DNA from: Acidimicrobiaceae bacterium
Lineage (GTDB): Bacteria > Actinomycetota > Acidimicrobiia > Acidimicrobiales > RAAP-2
DNA: 5,857 bases
Assembly: GCA_003157945.1 (NCBI GenBank)
Contig: PMFY01000476.1
Span: forward strand, 972-6,828
Direction: 5' to 3'
The notes below the pieces were generated by a model, which made no database searches, was not told the DNA's origin, and worked only from the letters and a program-made list of their open reading frames with translations. Of the stretch, positions 1 through 5,853 are shown in pieces. Made by a program: the position numbers and the translations under genes. Positions within the stretch are counted from its first letter, which is position 1. Every line of letters begins with the position of its first letter.

Positions 1-787
1 GGCCGAGGCAGATGCCGAAGATCGGGACCCTGCCGTGGTCGACCAGGCGGTGGATCTCGGCGATGACGCCCGGCAGGGCCGCCGGGTCACCGGGGCCGTT
101 GGACAGGAAGATGCCGTCGGGACCGAGCGCCAGGGCGTCGTCGGCCGTGGTGCCGGCCGGCACGACGGACACGGTGGCGAGGTCACCCAGCTGGCGGAGC
201 ATCGCCTCCTTGATGCCGAAGTCGTAGGCCACGACCCGGTAGGGACCGTCGCCCCGCGTGAGCACGTCCGTCCGCGTGACCGTCGACACCAGGTCACGCC
301 CGTCGGTGGGCGGCGCCGACCGGGCCGCGGCCAGCAGCTCACCCTCGGCGGCCGTTCCGAAGGCACAGGGTGCGGAGCCGTGGTCGCGCAGGTGCCGGGT
401 GAGGCGACGGGTGTCCACCCCGGTGATGCCGGCCACCCCGTGGGACGTCAGGTAGGACTCGAGGGTGCCCGTCGAACGCCAGTTGGAGGGGGCGTCGGCC
501 AGGTCCCGCACCACCACGCCGCGGCAGTGCGGGACGACCGCCTCGTCGTCGGTCGGGTTGACCCCGTAGTTGCCGATGTGGGGGTAGGTGAAGGCGATCA
601 CCTGTCCGGCGTACGACGGATCGGTGATGACCTCCTGGTAGCCCGACAGCACCGTGTTGAAGACGGCCTCACCCGTGGCGACGCCGCCCTCGGGCAATGC
701 GCCGAAGGCCTCGCCCTCGAAGGTGGCGCCGTCGGCCAGTACCAGCAGCGCCGGCTCCCGGTGCACGGTCCGGCTGCGGGGGCTCAT
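1..787 (-). CDS. carA: Carbamoyl-phosphate synthase small (glutaminase) subunit, partial at 3' end
   Basis: CarA hydrolyses glutamine and passes ammonia to CarB, which makes carbamoyl phosphate for pyrimidine and arginine synthesis in the cytosol. The frame is open to the window edge, so the C-terminus is missing: 262 residues are present of the roughly 370-390 usual for the family. The N-terminal CPSase domain shows FNTVLSGYQEVITDPSYAGQ (43-62) and TYPHIGNYGVN (67-77). The class I glutamine amidotransferase domain starts near residue 183 (YRVVAYDFGIK) and contains LSNGPGDP (228-235) and the nucleophile elbow FGICLG, with catalytic Cys260 encoded at bases 8-10. The catalytic His and Glu lie beyond the edge. 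The ATG start overlaps the pyrC stop (ATGA) and has GAGG at 795-798, seven bases upstream. It is the fourth gene of the pyr operon, and carB is expected next. Identification is secure. Confidence 0.97.
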   Translation of the reverse strand, partial: MSPRSRTVHREPALLVLADGATFEGEAFGALPEGGVATGEAVFNTVLSGYQEVITDPSYAGQVIAFTYPHIGNYGVNPTDDEAVVPHCRGVVVRDLADAPSNWRSTGTLESYLTSHGVAGITGVDTRRLTRHLRDHGSAPCAFGTAAEGELLAAARSAPPTDGRDLVSTVTRTDVLTRGDGPYRVVAYDFGIKEAMLRQLGDLATVSVVPAGTTADDALALGPDGIFLSNGPGDPAALPGVIAEIHRLVDHGRVPIFGICLG

Positions 788-2097
788 CGCTGGGCCTCGG
801 CGTCGATCACCACGGGCTCGCCGGCCAGCACCGTGTGCCGGACCCGGCCGGTCAGCGTGCGGCCGGCGTAGGGGGTGTTGCGGCTCCGCGAGGCCAGCGC
901 GGTGGGGTCGACCGTCCAGGTCGCCGTCGGGTCGACGACCACCAGGTTGGCCGGTGCCCCTTGGGCCACCGGGCCGCCCTGGGTGCCCCCGTGGGCCGGA
1001 TCGAGCTTGGCGATGGCGGCCGGCTGCCAGCTCAGCAGGGCCAGGATCCGGTCGAGCGGCAGGTCGAGCTCGGTCACGGCCAGGGCGAGGGCCGTCTGGA
1101 GCCCGAGCATGCCCGGCGGCGCCTGGTCGAACGGCAGGTCCTTCAGCTCCGGGGCGTGGGGGGCGTGGTCGGTGGCGATGGCATCGGCCGTGCCGTCGGC
1201 CAGGGCGCGCTTGACGGCGTCGACGTCGCCCCGGGGGCGCAGCGGCGGATTCACCTTGAAGACCGGGTCGTAGCCGGCGGTGCAGTCGTCGGTGAGGGTG
1301 AAGTGGTGCGGCGCCACCTCGGCGGTCACCGGCACGCCCTCGGCCCGGGCCCGGCGGACCAGGTCGAGGGAGCCGGCGGTCGACAGGTGCAGGAAGTGGA
1401 CCCGCCCACCCGTCGCCCGCGCCAGCGCGATGTCCCGCGCCACCATGACCTCCTCGGCCTCGGCGGGCTGGCCGGGGAGCCCGAGGCGGCTCGACCACTC
1501 CCCCTCGTGCATGGTGCCCCCGCCGGCCAGGCTGCGGTCCTCGCAGTGCTGGCCCAGCACCACGCCGAGGCCGGTGGCGTACTGCAGGGCCCGGCGCATC
1601 AGGCCGGCCGACTGGACGCCGTCGCCGTCGTCGGTGAACAGGCGCACGCCCAGGGCGGCCAACTCGGCCATGGGGGCCAGCCGCTCGCCGGCCCGGCCGA
1701 CGGTGATCGCCCCGGCCACCGCCACCTGGGCCAGGGCCCCGTCGGCCAGGGCGTAGACGTTGCGGACCGACTCGGCCGAGTCGAGGGGCGGGTCGGTGTT
1801 GGGCATGGCCACGACGGCGGTGAACCCACCGAGGGCGGCCGCCCGCGTGCCCGTCGCCACCGTCTCGGCCTCCTCGCGCCCCGGCTCGCGCAGGTGGGTG
1901 TGGAGATCGACCAGCCCCGGGGCCACCACGCAGCCGCCGGCGTCGAGCACGGTGGTGCCGGCCGGCACGTCGAGTCCCTCGCCGAGCTCGACCACGGCGC
2001 CGCCCGAGACACGGACGTCGGCGCGGCGGGAGCCGGTGGCGTCGACCACGGTGCCACCCCGGACCACGAGGTCGGGGGGGTCGGTCCGGTCAGTCAT
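784..2097 (-). CDS. pyrC: Dihydroorotase, type I (zinc amidohydrolase)
   Basis: PyrC reversibly cyclises N-carbamoyl-L-aspartate to dihydroorotate, the third step of de novo pyrimidine synthesis. At 437 residues it has the length of type I bacterial dihydroorotases. The amidohydrolase metal ligands expected for an active enzyme are all visible: the HxH pair His66/His68 in PGLVDLHTHLREPG, Asp157 in FTDDG, His184 in QHCED, His237 in HLST and the catalytic Asp310 in TDHAPH. Substrate-contact motifs MPNTDPP (98-104) and KVNPPLR (281-287) are also present, so this is not one of the inactive PyrC-like proteins that only scaffold PyrB in some bacteria. The ATG start lies 8 bases inside pyrB (ATGACTGA); the Shine-Dalgarno is weak (AAGCGAG), so translation is probably coupled to pyrB. 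The stop overlaps the carA start. Actinobacterial operons often have a small membrane-protein gene between pyrC and carA; here there is none. Confidence 0.97.
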   Translation of the reverse strand: MTDRTDPPDLVVRGGTVVDATGSRRADVRVSGGAVVELGEGLDVPAGTTVLDAGGCVVAPGLVDLHTHLREPGREEAETVATGTRAAALGGFTAVVAMPNTDPPLDSAESVRNVYALADGALAQVAVAGAITVGRAGERLAPMAELAALGVRLFTDDGDGVQSAGLMRRALQYATGLGVVLGQHCEDRSLAGGGTMHEGEWSSRLGLPGQPAEAEEVMVARDIALARATGGRVHFLHLSTAGSLDLVRRARAEGVPVTAEVAPHHFTLTDDCTAGYDPVFKVNPPLRPRGDVDAVKRALADGTADAIATDHAPHAPELKDLPFDQAPPGMLGLQTALALAVTELDLPLDRILALLSWQPAAIAKLDPAHGGTQGGPVAQGAPANLVVVDPTATWTVDPTALASRSRNTPYAGRTLTGRVRHTVLAGEPVVIDAEAQR

Positions 2098-3061
2098 GTC
2101 GCTCGCTTTCGAGGGTGCCCTGGCCGAGGAGCAGGAAGAGGACGGCCATCCGGACGGCCACGCCGTTGCCGACCTGATCGGTGATGCGGGCCGACGGCAG
2201 CTCGGCCACCTCCGAGGCGATCTCGACGCCGCGCACCATCGGGCCCGGGTGCAGGATGATGGCGTCGGGCGGCAGCTGCAGGGCCCGGCGGGCCGTCAGC
2301 GCGTAGCCGGTCGAGTACTCGCGCATCGTCGGCACGTAGTCGCCGCTGCCCCGTTCGGACTGGAGTCGCAGCAACGAGATGACGTCGGTGCGGTCGAGCA
2401 CCCGGTCGAGGTCGTGGCTCACCGAGGCCACCGGCCATCCCTCGAGGGAGGGCGGCAGGAGCGTGGCCGGGGCCACCAGGGTGACCTCGGCCCCGAGGGC
2501 GGCGTAGGCGGTGATCTGCGAGCGGGCGACCCGGCTGTGGCGGATGTCCCCCACGATGGTCACCCGGAGGCCCTGGAAGGCGTCGGTCCCCTCGTCGCCC
2601 CCGCCGAGCGACTGGCGCACGGTGTACAGGTCGAGCAGCGCCTGGGTCGGGTGCTGGTGCCAGCCGTCGCCGGCGTTGACCACCGCGCAGTTGTCGACCC
2701 ACTGGGCGACCCGGGCGGGGACGCCGGACGAGCTGTGGCGGATGATCACGGCGTCCATGCCGATGGCCTGGATCGTCTCGATCGTGTCGCGCAGGGACTC
2801 GCCCTTCTTGACCGACGACGACCCGGCGGCGAACGAGAGCACGTCGGCCGACATGCGCTTGGCCGCCGTCTCGAACGACATGCGGGTGCGGGTCGAGTCC
2901 TCGAAGAAGAGGGTGGCCACCGTGCGCCCGCGCAGGGTCGGCACCTTGGGGTTGGCCCGGCGCCCCACCTCGGCGAACGAATCCGTCACCCGCAGGACCT
3001 GCGCGATGGATCCGGCATCGAGGTCGTCCATGCTGAGGAGGTGGGTGGGGAAGCCCGTCAC
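2090..3061 (-). CDS. pyrB: Aspartate carbamoyltransferase catalytic subunit
   Basis: PyrB joins carbamoyl phosphate and aspartate to give carbamoyl aspartate, the committed step of pyrimidine synthesis; it acts as a cytosolic trimer. The product is 323 residues, normal for the catalytic chain. Carbamoyl-phosphate contacts are FFEDSTRTRMSFE (52-64, with STRT at 56-59), the Ser/Lys loop SSSVKKGES (81-89), IRH (107-109) and HQHPTQALLD (135-144). Aspartate-domain motifs are GDIRHSRVARS (171-181), LLRLQSER (230-237) and HPGPMVRGVEI (271-281). The frame is open upstream to 3655, but I start it at GTG 3061: this overlaps the pyrR stop as GTGA, has a GGTGAG-like ribosome site four bases away, and gives the usual short N-terminus before HLLS. 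The in-frame ATG at 3031 lacks a ribosome site. No pyrI regulatory chain lies beside it, as is normal outside enterobacteria-like operons. The end overlaps pyrC by 8 bases. Confidence 0.96.
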   Translation of the reverse strand: MTGFPTHLLSMDDLDAGSIAQVLRVTDSFAEVGRRANPKVPTLRGRTVATLFFEDSTRTRMSFETAAKRMSADVLSFAAGSSSVKKGESLRDTIETIQAIGMDAVIIRHSSSGVPARVAQWVDNCAVVNAGDGWHQHPTQALLDLYTVRQSLGGGDEGTDAFQGLRVTIVGDIRHSRVARSQITAYAALGAEVTLVAPATLLPPSLEGWPVASVSHDLDRVLDRTDVISLLRLQSERGSGDYVPTMREYSTGYALTARRALQLPPDAIILHPGPMVRGVEIASEVAELPSARITDQVGNGVAVRMAVLFLLLGQGTLESERHD

Positions 3062-3627
3062 CGGCTCACCAGCTCGCCCAGCGACACGCCCTCGTCGGAG
3101 ACGTCGACCATCTCCTCGCGGTTGGTGGGCAGGTTCTTGCCGACGTAGTCGGGGCGGATGGGCAGCTCGCGGTGGCCCCGGTCGACCATCACGGCCAACT
3201 CGACCACCTGGGCGCGGCCGTACTCGCCCAGGGCGTTCAGGGCCGCCCGGATGGTCCGGCCGGTGAAGAGCACGTCGTCGACGAGGACCACCGTCGACCC
3301 GGTGAGGTCGGTGGTGATGTCGGTGGCCGCCTCGGGCAGCACGGGGCGGAGCCCGATGTCGTCGCGGTAGAAGGCGACGTCGAGCGTCCCGACGGGCACG
3401 TCGGCGCCCTCCACCTCGGCCAGGGTCTCGGCCAGTCGGCGGGCGATGCCGACGCCGCCGGTCTGGAGGCCGATCAGGACCACGCCGTGGAGGCCCCGGT
3501 TGCGCTCGGCGATCTCGTGGGCCATCCGGGTGACGGCGCGACGCACGTCGTCGGCGGACATGACCTGGACCCGGGGAACGAACACAGCACCCCGCGGGCG
3601 GGTATGACTGCGCTCTCGTTCGGCCAC
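3058..3627 (-). CDS. pyrR: Pyrimidine operon RNA-binding regulator / uracil phosphoribosyltransferase
   Basis: PyrR binds pyr mRNA when UMP or UTP is high and lowers expression; many members also have uracil phosphoribosyltransferase activity. The 189-residue product is close to family length. The PRPP-binding signature is VVLVDDVLFTGRTIRAAL (113-130). The family-typical stretch DRGHRELPIRPDYVGKNLP lies at 149-167, and FYRDD at 86-90 is also conserved. The pyrophosphate-loop segment reads IGLQTGG (52-58), where Bacillus PyrR has a TRG arrangement, so one Arg is replaced by Gly. The start is GTG at 3627, chosen because AGGAGG sits five bases upstream; the later in-frame ATG (Met23) lacks this. 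It is first in the operon, follows a promoter and a PyrR-type RNA hairpin in a short leader, and overlaps pyrB by four bases. This suggests autoregulation of the entire operon. Identification is secure; the mode of regulation is inferred. Confidence 0.96.
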   Translation of the reverse strand: MAERERSHTRPRGAVFVPRVQVMSADDVRRAVTRMAHEIAERNRGLHGVVLIGLQTGGVGIARRLAETLAEVEGADVPVGTLDVAFYRDDIGLRPVLPEAATDITTDLTGSTVVLVDDVLFTGRTIRAALNALGEYGRAQVVELAVMVDRGHRELPIRPDYVGKNLPTNREEMVDVSDEGVSLGELVSR

Positions 3628-3632
3628 GTCGT

Positions 3633-3638
3633 CCTCCT
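3633..3638 (-). promoter_or_regulatory. Strong ribosome binding site of pyrR (AGGAGG)
   Basis: AGGAGG read on the minus strand, five bases before the GTG at 3627. It fixes the pyrR start and lies seven bases downstream of the proposed PyrR-binding hairpin, so a bound PyrR could block ribosome access. The bases just upstream (ACAGGA) can also pair with the hairpin's UCCUGU. Confidence 0.85.
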
Positions 3639-3659
3639 GTCCGTACGGGCCTCACAGGA
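3635..3659 (-). promoter_or_regulatory. Possible alternative leader fold covering the pyrR ribosome site
   Basis: UCCUGU (3659-3654) is perfectly complementary to ACAGGA (3640-3635), which overlaps the first four bases of the AGGAGG ribosome site. The loop would be 13 bases. This fold uses the same UCC..UGU bases as the PyrR-binding hairpin, so the two cannot coexist. The pairing is real in the sequence, but its role is unproven and six pairs could arise by chance in GC-rich DNA. Confidence 0.35.
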
Positions 3660-3663
3660 CCCG
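3646..3663 (-). promoter_or_regulatory. PyrR-binding RNA hairpin in the pyrR leader
   Basis: The leader RNA reads GGUCCUGUGAGGCC at 3661-3648. This fits the Bacillus PyrR-binding loop consensus ARUCCNGNGAGGYU at all positions except the two ends, where A and U become G and C and can still pair. It folds as CGGG/CCCG (3663-3660 with 3649-3646), a single bulged U at 3659, then CC/GG (3658-3657 with 3651-3650) around a UGUGA loop (3656-3652). That is the shape of known PyrR sites. There is no terminator between this hairpin and pyrR, so translational repression as described in mycobacteria is more likely than the Bacillus attenuation mechanism. The sequence and fold are seen directly; binding is inferred from the consensus and the adjacent pyrR gene. 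Confidence 0.8.
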
Positions 3664-3681
3664 CTTCACGGTCAGGACCCG

Positions 3682-3711
3682 ACTATACCGCGTCGTCCAC
3701 GGGGCCGTCCG
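3682..3711 (-). promoter_or_regulatory. Likely promoter of the pyr operon
   Basis: A TATAGT -10 element (3687-3682) stands out in otherwise GC-rich DNA, one base from TATAAT. The best partner is a weak -35, CGGACG (3711-3706), sharing GAC with TTGACA, at an 18-base spacing. Transcription would start near 3675-3672, giving a leader of about 45-50 bases that contains the whole PyrR-binding hairpin. The start point is not determined by sequence alone. Confidence 0.6.
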
Positions 3712-3715
3712 GGCC

Positions 3716-3740
3716 GCCGGCCCGCCGTGCGGGCGCCGGC
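3716..3740 (-). terminator. GC-rich hairpin after the exporter gene, possible terminator
   Basis: Five bases after the exporter stop, GCCGGC (3740-3735) can pair with GCCGGC (3721-3716), extended inward by GCC/GGC around a CGCAC loop, with a two-base bulge. It is very stable and sits between the exporter stop and the pyr promoter. There is no run of U after it, so it is not a canonical intrinsic terminator; it may be a U-less actinobacterial type or simply GC-rich sequence. Confidence 0.35.
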
Positions 3741-3744
3741 ACCG

Positions 3745-5325
3745 TCACGAGGCCGTACCGGCACCGGTGTCGCCGGCGGTCACGTCGTCCAGGGTGTCGC
3801 CGTCCCAGTCCACGCCGTCATCCGGTTCCTGGCGACCCCACCTGAGGCCCACCGTCGCCACCACGGCCGCCGCCGCCATCACCAGGGCCATGACCCACAG
3901 CACGCTGCGGGTGGCGTAGGCGAAATCGAGTTCGAAGAAGTGCGGGATCGTCCCGGCGTGGGCGGAGGCGGCCGACCGGCCCTCGGCCAGCCGGGCCGCG
4001 TCGGACACCGCCGTCGCGTGCGGCAGGCCCATCGACGTCAGCGACGTCGTGAGGTGCGACCGCATCTCGTTCACCAGCAGCGTGCCCAGGATGGCCAGAC
4101 CCAGGCTGGCGGCGTAGTTGCGCACCGTCTGGGTGATGCCGGTCGCCTCGCCGTAGGAGAGCTTCGAGGCGCGGTTGACCGCGTCGGTGCTGGCCGGGCC
4201 CAGCATGAGGCCCATGCCCGCGCCGGCCACCACCACGTACCACTGCTGGGCCGAGAAGCTCAGCGTCGTCACCTGGCCCGCCCACAGCACGAAGCCCACG
4301 GCCGCCAGTGCGCACCCGAGCACCACCGGGAGCTTGGCGCCACGCCGGTCGAGCATCCGTCCGCCGATCTGCGCGGCGATCACGAACCCGGCGAAGAAGG
4401 TGAGCAGGAACAGACCGGCCTCGGAGGCCGTCTTGCCCAGCGACACCTGGGCGTACTCGGAGGCGAAGAAGAAGACGGGCACGAAGGCGAGCATGGCGAT
4501 GCCCAGCACCAGGTTCTCGACCAGGAACGGCCGGATGCGGAAGATCCGGACCTGCATGAGGGGCGGGTCGGTGCGCGACTCGACCAGGACGAACGCCACC
4601 AGGAAGAGGATCCCGACGGCCACGCATCCGCCGATGGCCGGGTTCCCCCAGCCCCAGACCGACGCCTGCTGGAACCCGAAGACGCTGAGGCCCACGCCGG
4701 CCACGATGAGGGCCAGGCCCCGGTAGTCCATGCGGGCCGGGTGGTGGACGGTGGTCGGACGTGACACGGCGATGAGCACGAGGGCGACGACGGCCACGGG
4801 AACGTTGACCCAGAAGATGGCCCGCCACGTCCACTGCGTGAGGTAGCCGCCGAGCAGGGGACCGACCGCCGTCAGGCCGCCGGCGACGCCGAAGAACATG
4901 GCGAGCGCCTTGCCCCGCTCACGCAGCGGGAAGGTCTGGACCACGACGGCCAGCGCCGCCGGGAAGAGGAGTGCCCCGCCGAACCCCTGCACGGCGCGGA
5001 AGGTCACGATCCAGGCCTCCGCCAGGCTCCCCTTCGGCGTGAGCCCGCACATCGTCGACGCCAGCGCGAAGATCACCACGCCCAGCACGGTCACCTTGCG
5101 GTGCCCGACGGTGTCGGCCAGGCGGCCGCCGTAGGCGAAGAAGGCGGCCAGCGACAGCAGGTAGGCGTTGACGGCCCACTGCACACCGGTGGCGCTCAGT
5201 CCGAGCTCGTGCTGGATCTGGGGCACGGCGATGGAGACGATCGTCTGGTCGATGAAGGTCATCGCGACGGCGAAGATCATCGCCGCCAGGACGAGGCCCT
5301 TCGAGCGGCCCCCGCTGCTCACCAT
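3745..5325 (-). CDS. MFS transporter, DHA2 (EmrB/QacA-like) family, 14 membrane helices
   Basis: This is an inner-membrane proton-coupled antiporter of the drug:H+ antiporter-2 family; the substrate cannot be read from sequence. The 526-residue protein shows about 14 hydrophobic segments. Diagnostic motifs are the helix-1 signature FIDQTIVSIAVP (24-35), motif A GGRLADTVGHRK (66-77), motif B around Arg110 (FRAVQGFGGALLFP) and motif C GPLLGG (155-160) in helix 5. The C-terminal 29 residues form an acidic hydrophilic tail with eight Asp and one Glu. ATG 5325 is chosen because GGAGGT lies five bases upstream and the protein then begins just before helix 1; the frame is open 30 codons further upstream, but that stretch is polar, Pro/Arg-rich and unlike this family. 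It lies between nusB and pyrR, separated from each by over 110 bases, so it is probably regulated apart from the pyr genes. No regulator gene is adjacent within the window. Confidence 0.92.
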   Translation of the reverse strand: MVSSGGRSKGLVLAAMIFAVAMTFIDQTIVSIAVPQIQHELGLSATGVQWAVNAYLLSLAAFFAYGGRLADTVGHRKVTVLGVVIFALASTMCGLTPKGSLAEAWIVTFRAVQGFGGALLFPAALAVVVQTFPLRERGKALAMFFGVAGGLTAVGPLLGGYLTQWTWRAIFWVNVPVAVVALVLIAVSRPTTVHHPARMDYRGLALIVAGVGLSVFGFQQASVWGWGNPAIGGCVAVGILFLVAFVLVESRTDPPLMQVRIFRIRPFLVENLVLGIAMLAFVPVFFFASEYAQVSLGKTASEAGLFLLTFFAGFVIAAQIGGRMLDRRGAKLPVVLGCALAAVGFVLWAGQVTTLSFSAQQWYVVVAGAGMGLMLGPASTDAVNRASKLSYGEATGITQTVRNYAASLGLAILGTLLVNEMRSHLTTSLTSMGLPHATAVSDAARLAEGRSAASAHAGTIPHFFELDFAYATRSVLWVMALVMAAAAVVATVGLRWGRQEPDDGVDWDGDTLDDVTAGDTGAGTAS

Positions 5326-5330
5326 GTCCC

Positions 5331-5336
5331 ACCTCC
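5331..5336 (-). promoter_or_regulatory. Strong ribosome binding site of the exporter gene (GGAGGT)
   Basis: GGAGGT on the minus strand, five bases before ATG 5325, inside a longer G-rich run. It decides the start over the longer open frame reaching 5415. Confidence 0.8.
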
Positions 5337-5338
5337 CC

Positions 5339-5367
5339 GGGTCAGGATCCCAGTCTGACGGGTCAGG
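5339..5367. repeat. GTCAG/CTGAC repeat cluster upstream of the exporter, candidate operator
   Basis: GGGTCAGG occurs twice on the plus strand, at 5339-5346 and 5360-5367. The start-to-start distance is 21 bases, two helical turns. An inverted copy, CTGAC at 5355-5359, makes the palindrome CTGACGGGTCAG (5355-5366) with the second repeat. The cluster abuts the exporter's ribosome binding site. Three half-sites on one face of the helix in front of an exporter gene would suit a repressor such as a TetR or MarR protein, but no cognate regulator is visible and I found no convincing promoter in this gap. Confidence 0.4.
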
Positions 5368-5411
5368 CACCGTCGGGGGTACACCAGGACGTCGAGAGGA
5401 GCGGGGGCGCC

Positions 5412-5439
5412 GCACGGCGGGACGCCCGGCACCCCGTGC
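5412..5439 (-). terminator. Hairpin immediately after nusB, possible terminator
   Basis: Starting one base after the nusB stop codon, GCACGG (5439-5434) pairs with CCGTGC (5417-5412), and CGGG pairs with CCCG around a CGT loop inside it; five bases bulge on one side. The result is about ten G+C-rich pairs. What follows is pyrimidine-rich (CTCCTCTC) but has no U run, so termination may be partial and read-through into the exporter gene remains possible. Confidence 0.4.
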
Positions 5440-5853
5440 TCAGGCGTCGGTGGGCGGGCGGACCCGGGTGGACACGGTGGCCAGCACACCGTTCACGAAG
5501 CGTCCCGAGTCGTCCGTGGAGAACGCGGAGGCCAGGTCGACCGCCTCGTTGAGGATCACCGCCGTGGGGACGTCGCCGCAGACCAGCAGCTCGGCGGTGG
5601 CCAGACGCAGGACGTTGCGGTCGACCACGGCCATGCGGTCGAGGTCCCAGCCGATGGCCGCCGTGGCAACCAGGTCGTCGATCTGCTCCTGCCGCTCCCC
5701 CACGGCCGTCACCAGGGTGGTGACGTAGGGGTCGGGGGCGACCGGCAGGGCGGCCAGCACGTCGGTCGGCGGCTCGCCCTTCAGGTCCGCCTCGTAGAGC
5801 AGCGTGAGTGCACGCTCGCGCGACTGGTGGCGGGGTGCGGGGTCGCTGCTCAT
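5440..5853 (-). CDS. nusB: Transcription antitermination factor NusB
   Basis: NusB pairs with NusE (ribosomal protein S10), binds the boxA RNA of rRNA leaders and keeps RNA polymerase elongating through rRNA operons. The 137-residue product matches family length and is all-helical in character. Family hallmarks are the basic N-terminal RHQSRERAL (8-16) with LLYEADL (18-24), the core W-DLDRMAVVDRNVLRLATAELL (69-90), DVPTAVILNEAVDLA (94-108) and the closing FSTDDSGRFVNGVL (111-124). The ATG at 5853 is four bases from the window edge, so its ribosome binding site cannot be seen. In actinobacteria nusB commonly follows efp near the pyr genes, and efp would be expected just outside the window. Identification is secure. 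Confidence 0.95.
   Translation of the reverse strand: MSSDPAPRHQSRERALTLLYEADLKGEPPTDVLAALPVAPDPYVTTLVTAVGERQEQIDDLVATAAIGWDLDRMAVVDRNVLRLATAELLVCGDVPTAVILNEAVDLASAFSTDDSGRFVNGVLATVSTRVRPPTDA

Noticed and set aside
697..2184. Long plus-strand open frame of 495 codons opposite pyrC
   Set aside because: It is antisense to a complete, motif-perfect dihydroorotase. Its product is a low-complexity Gly/Arg/His/Val-rich string with no domain, as expected for the antisense frame of GC-rich coding DNA.
2090..3061. Search for a pyrI regulatory chain or an inactive dihydroorotase partner of PyrB
   Set aside because: No pyrI-like gene is in the window, and the neighbouring PyrC has all metal and catalytic residues, so it is an active enzyme and not a structural dihydroorotase-like subunit.
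1760..3148. Long plus-strand open frame of 462 codons opposite pyrC, pyrB and the end of pyrR
   Set aside because: It crosses three conserved minus-strand genes, has a composition typical of an antisense shadow and shows no recognisable motif.
3062..3655. N-terminal extension of the pyrB frame by about 198 codons
   Set aside because: The extension is the alternate frame of pyrR (Arg/Pro/Gly-rich, no homology to carbamoyltransferases). The GTG at 3061 gives normal family length and the GTGA overlap.
3172..4764. Plus-strand open frame of 530 codons running through the pyrR leader and opposite the exporter
   Set aside because: It would cross the promoter and leader of pyrR as well as two real genes. 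The product is rich in His, Gly, Arg and Asp without hydrophobic core or domain, so it is a shadow.
5326..5415. Thirty-codon N-terminal extension of the exporter
   Set aside because: The stretch is polar and Pro/Arg-rich, overlaps the candidate operator repeats, and the strong GGAGGT site points to ATG 5325 instead.
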